Of a DNA stretch of 64,000 nucleotides, positions 62,392-64,000 are shown piece after piece. Made by a program: the position numbers and the translations under genes. Under the pieces are notes generated by a model that saw only the letters and a list, made by a program, of their open reading frames with translations, had not been told where the DNA came from and did no database searches. Source of the DNA: DUOA01 sp012839095 (GTDB lineage Bacteria; Bacillota; Clostridia; Caldicoprobacterales; DTU083); the NCBI GenBank assembly GCA_050951505.1, contig JBMNJE010000011.1:310001-374000 (forward strand), read 5' to 3'. Position 1 is the stretch's first letter, and the number at the start of each line of letters is the position of its first letter.

Positions 62392-63681
62392 TTGAAAAAC
62401 AGAAAGAAGTACGCATTGGTAGGAACAGGCGGAAGAGCCAGATTCTTTTACACTGCTATTGTTGGCAGGTTTAAGGATACCTGTGAATTGGTGGGTTTTT
62501 GTGATATTAACCAAACACGCATGAACTATGCTAATAAGGTAATATCTGAAGAATATGGAGCAAGGCCTGTTAACACCTATACATTTGATCGTTTTGATGA
62601 AATGATCATAACCGAGAAACCTGATATTGTTATCGTTACCAGCATAGATCGGACTCATCATATATATATTACTCGCGCCATGGAACTTGGATGCGATGTA
62701 ATAACAGAGAAGCCCATGACAATTGACGAAGTAAAATGCCAGGCTATTCTGGATACAATAAAGAAGACGGGAAGAGATTTGAGGGTCACCTTCAATTATC
62801 GATATGCACCTCACAGCACCAAGGTCAGGGAGTTGATTATGAATGACACCATAGGAGATATCCTGTCGGTACATTTTGAATGGCTCCTGGACACAAATCA
62901 TGGGGCTGATTACTTCAGACGCTGGCACAGAGACAAGAGAAACAGCGGAGGGCTTCTAGTCCATAAATCTACTCACCACTTTGACCTTGTGAATTTCTGG
63001 CTGGCCGCTTATCCCAAAACTGTATTCAGTATGGGGGATCTTATGTTTTACGGACGGGAAAATGCCGAGAAGCGGGGGATAACAAGATTCTATTACCGGG
63101 CTCATGGAAGCGAAAATGCCAGTGATGATCATTTTGCCCTGCATATGAAGAACATTCCTCAGATGAAAGCTCTGTATCTAGATGCTGAGAAAGAGGATGG
63201 ATATTTGCGGGATCAAAGTGTATTCGGCGATGGAATCAGCATAGAGGATACTATGGGAGTTATGGTTAGATATAGCAGCAATGCCATATTAACATATTCA
63301 TTAAATGCTTATATGCCATGGGAAGGGTTCAGAGTAGCGTTTAACGGAAATAAAGGCCGAATACAGATGACTGTTGTTGAAAAAGCCTATGTTAATGCAG
63401 GCGGTGATATTTCTGAGGAAGGGGCTGCAGAGAAGAAGTGCATAACAGTATTCCCGCTCTTTGATGCACCTTATGACGTTCTCATTGAGGATGCTGAGGG
63501 AGGACATGGCGGCGGGGATCCGATTCTCCTGAATGATATATTTGGCGTGCCCGAAGAAGATCCTTTCCACAGAGCTGCCTCCCATATGGATGGAGCCATG
63601 TCAATACTTGTCGGCATAGCAGCCAATAAATCAATCAGAACTGGTTTGCCTGTTAATATCAAAGACCTGGTGGAGTTTTAG
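62392..63681 (+). CDS. Gfo/Idh/MocA family oxidoreductase
   Basis: A 429-residue protein with an N-terminal Rossmann fold (YALVGTGGRARFFYTAIVGR) and the catalytic-Lys motif TEKPMTIDE around residue 105. The second domain is longer than usual for the family and includes RRWHRDKRNSGGLLVHKSTH, with His residues at the expected active-site region, and an acidic GHGGGDPILLNDIFG near the end. It presumably acts on a uronic acid or a derivative with NAD(P). The start is TTG 62392 after GAGGAGGAG. uxaC follows 92 bases on, so the two may form one hexuronate unit. It is only distantly similar to the oxidoreductase at 5732. Confidence 0.82.
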   Translation: MKNRKKYALVGTGGRARFFYTAIVGRFKDTCELVGFCDINQTRMNYANKVISEEYGARPVNTYTFDRFDEMIITEKPDIVIVTSIDRTHHIYITRAMELGCDVITEKPMTIDEVKCQAILDTIKKTGRDLRVTFNYRYAPHSTKVRELIMNDTIGDILSVHFEWLLDTNHGADYFRRWHRDKRNSGGLLVHKSTHHFDLVNFWLAAYPKTVFSMGDLMFYGRENAEKRGITRFYYRAHGSENASDDHFALHMKNIPQMKALYLDAEKEDGYLRDQSVFGDGISIEDTMGVMVRYSSNAILTYSLNAYMPWEGFRVAFNGNKGRIQMTVVEKAYVNAGGDISEEGAAEKKCITVFPLFDAPYDVLIEDAEGGHGGGDPILLNDIFGVPEEDPFHRAASHMDGAMSILVGIAANKSIRTGLPVNIKDLVEF

Positions 63682-63773
63682 TATTTTATAGTATAATAGG
63701 AATAACTTGAATCAAATTAAATCATAACTGGTTTCTAATCAAAAAATATGTCTACATGAAAGGTGGGTATACA

Positions 63774-64000
63774 TTGAAGGCATTTATGGATCAGGACTTC
63801 CTTCTTAACAACGAAACTGCCAGAATTCTCTACCACAAATATGCTGCCGGGATGCCGATTGTGGATTACCATTGTCACATAAACCCGGCTGAGATTGCAG
63901 AAGATCGTCAATTTGACAATATTGCCCAGGTCTGGCTGGGAGGAGACCACTATAAATGGAGACTCATGCGTGCTTGTGGTGTTGATGAACATTATGTGAC
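63774..64000 (+). CDS. uxaC: Glucuronate isomerase, 5' part
   Basis: The frame opens at TTG 63774 (AAAGGTGGG upstream) and runs off the right edge after 75 codons. The residues FMDQDFLLNNETARILYHKY, then PIVDYHCHINPAEIAED, and VWLGGDHYKWRLMRACGVDE match the N-terminus of UxaC closely. HCH at about residues 33-35 supplies the metal-binding His pair of this amidohydrolase-type isomerase. It converts glucuronate to fructuronate, and galacturonate to tagaturonate. It points to pectin or glucuronoxylan use downstream of the window. Confidence 0.93.
   Translation, partial: MKAFMDQDFLLNNETARILYHKYAAGMPIVDYHCHINPAEIAEDRQFDNIAQVWLGGDHYKWRLMRACGVDEHYV

Noticed and set aside
1..64000. CRISPR arrays, insertion sequences, phage or integrative elements
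   Set aside because: No regularly spaced repeats, transposase, integrase or phage structural genes were found, and the three tRNA genes are not flanked by integrase genes or visible repeated tRNA ends.

Overview
The window looks like chromosome from an anaerobic, plant-sugar-using member of the Clostridia (Firmicutes). Supporting signs are a nine-gene V/A-type ATPase operon, the block tig-clpP-clpX-lonB-lon-engB in the order usual for clostridia, strong AGGAGG-type ribosome binding sites, frequent TTG and GTG starts, moderate GC, and a decayed spore photoproduct lyase gene that points to a spore-forming ancestry. A relative of the cellulolytic or xylanolytic clostridia is a reasonable guess, but nothing here fixes the genus. 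I saw no phage, insertion sequence, CRISPR array or rRNA.

Layout. (1) 1-7650: a glycoside-utilisation cluster: the 3' part of a GH116 glucosidase, a GPH-type sugar:cation symporter, an unnamed large protein that may be an alpha-toroid, a ThuA-like protein and a Gfo/Idh/MocA oxidoreductase, then a membrane protein. (2) 7655-8750: a decayed strip holding a frameshifted spore photoproduct lyase (splB) remnant, an intact DUF1801 gene and a possible second gene tail. (3) 8843-17532: V/A-ATPase subunits H-I-K-E-C-F-A-B-D, whose rotor subunit carries the sodium-binding residues. (4) 17557-23117: a nucleoside deaminase, an EamA transporter with a CodA-like amidohydrolase, a YyaL-type thioredoxin-domain protein and a UspA-like protein. 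(5) 23289-31288: a GH2 glycosidase with a well-defined promoter and operators, a 51-residue coiled-coil protein, glucose-6-phosphate dehydrogenase, tRNA-Thr, a B12-binding radical SAM protein, a 57-residue zinc-ribbon protein and an LCP protein. (6) 31391-38832: a PocR/AraC regulator, a free-standing corrinoid protein, two envelope genes and a corrinoid-activating ASKHA protein, but no methyltransferase.

(7) 38854-48113: fabI and the protein-folding and proteolysis block. (8) 48124-52756: a divergent pair of unknown genes, tRNA-Leu(CAA), a YdjM-like membrane protein and a zinc-finger membrane protein of anti-sigma type. (9) 52961-58684: polA, coaE, a lytic transglycosylase, a peptide-type binding lipoprotein and tRNA-Leu(GAG). 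(10) 58951-64000: a PutP-like symporter, a split TSUP transporter, and a hexuronate-type locus (AraC regulator, Gfo/Idh oxidoreductase, and the start of glucuronate isomerase uxaC, which runs off the window).

How it fits together: both ends handle plant-derived glycosides and uronic acids, uptake and bioenergetics look sodium- or cation-linked, and the middle holds housekeeping. The least explained parts are the orphan corrinoid module with its reactivase fused into an envelope operon, and the ThuA/oxidoreductase/unnamed-protein cluster, which may cleave glycosides through an oxidised sugar intermediate.
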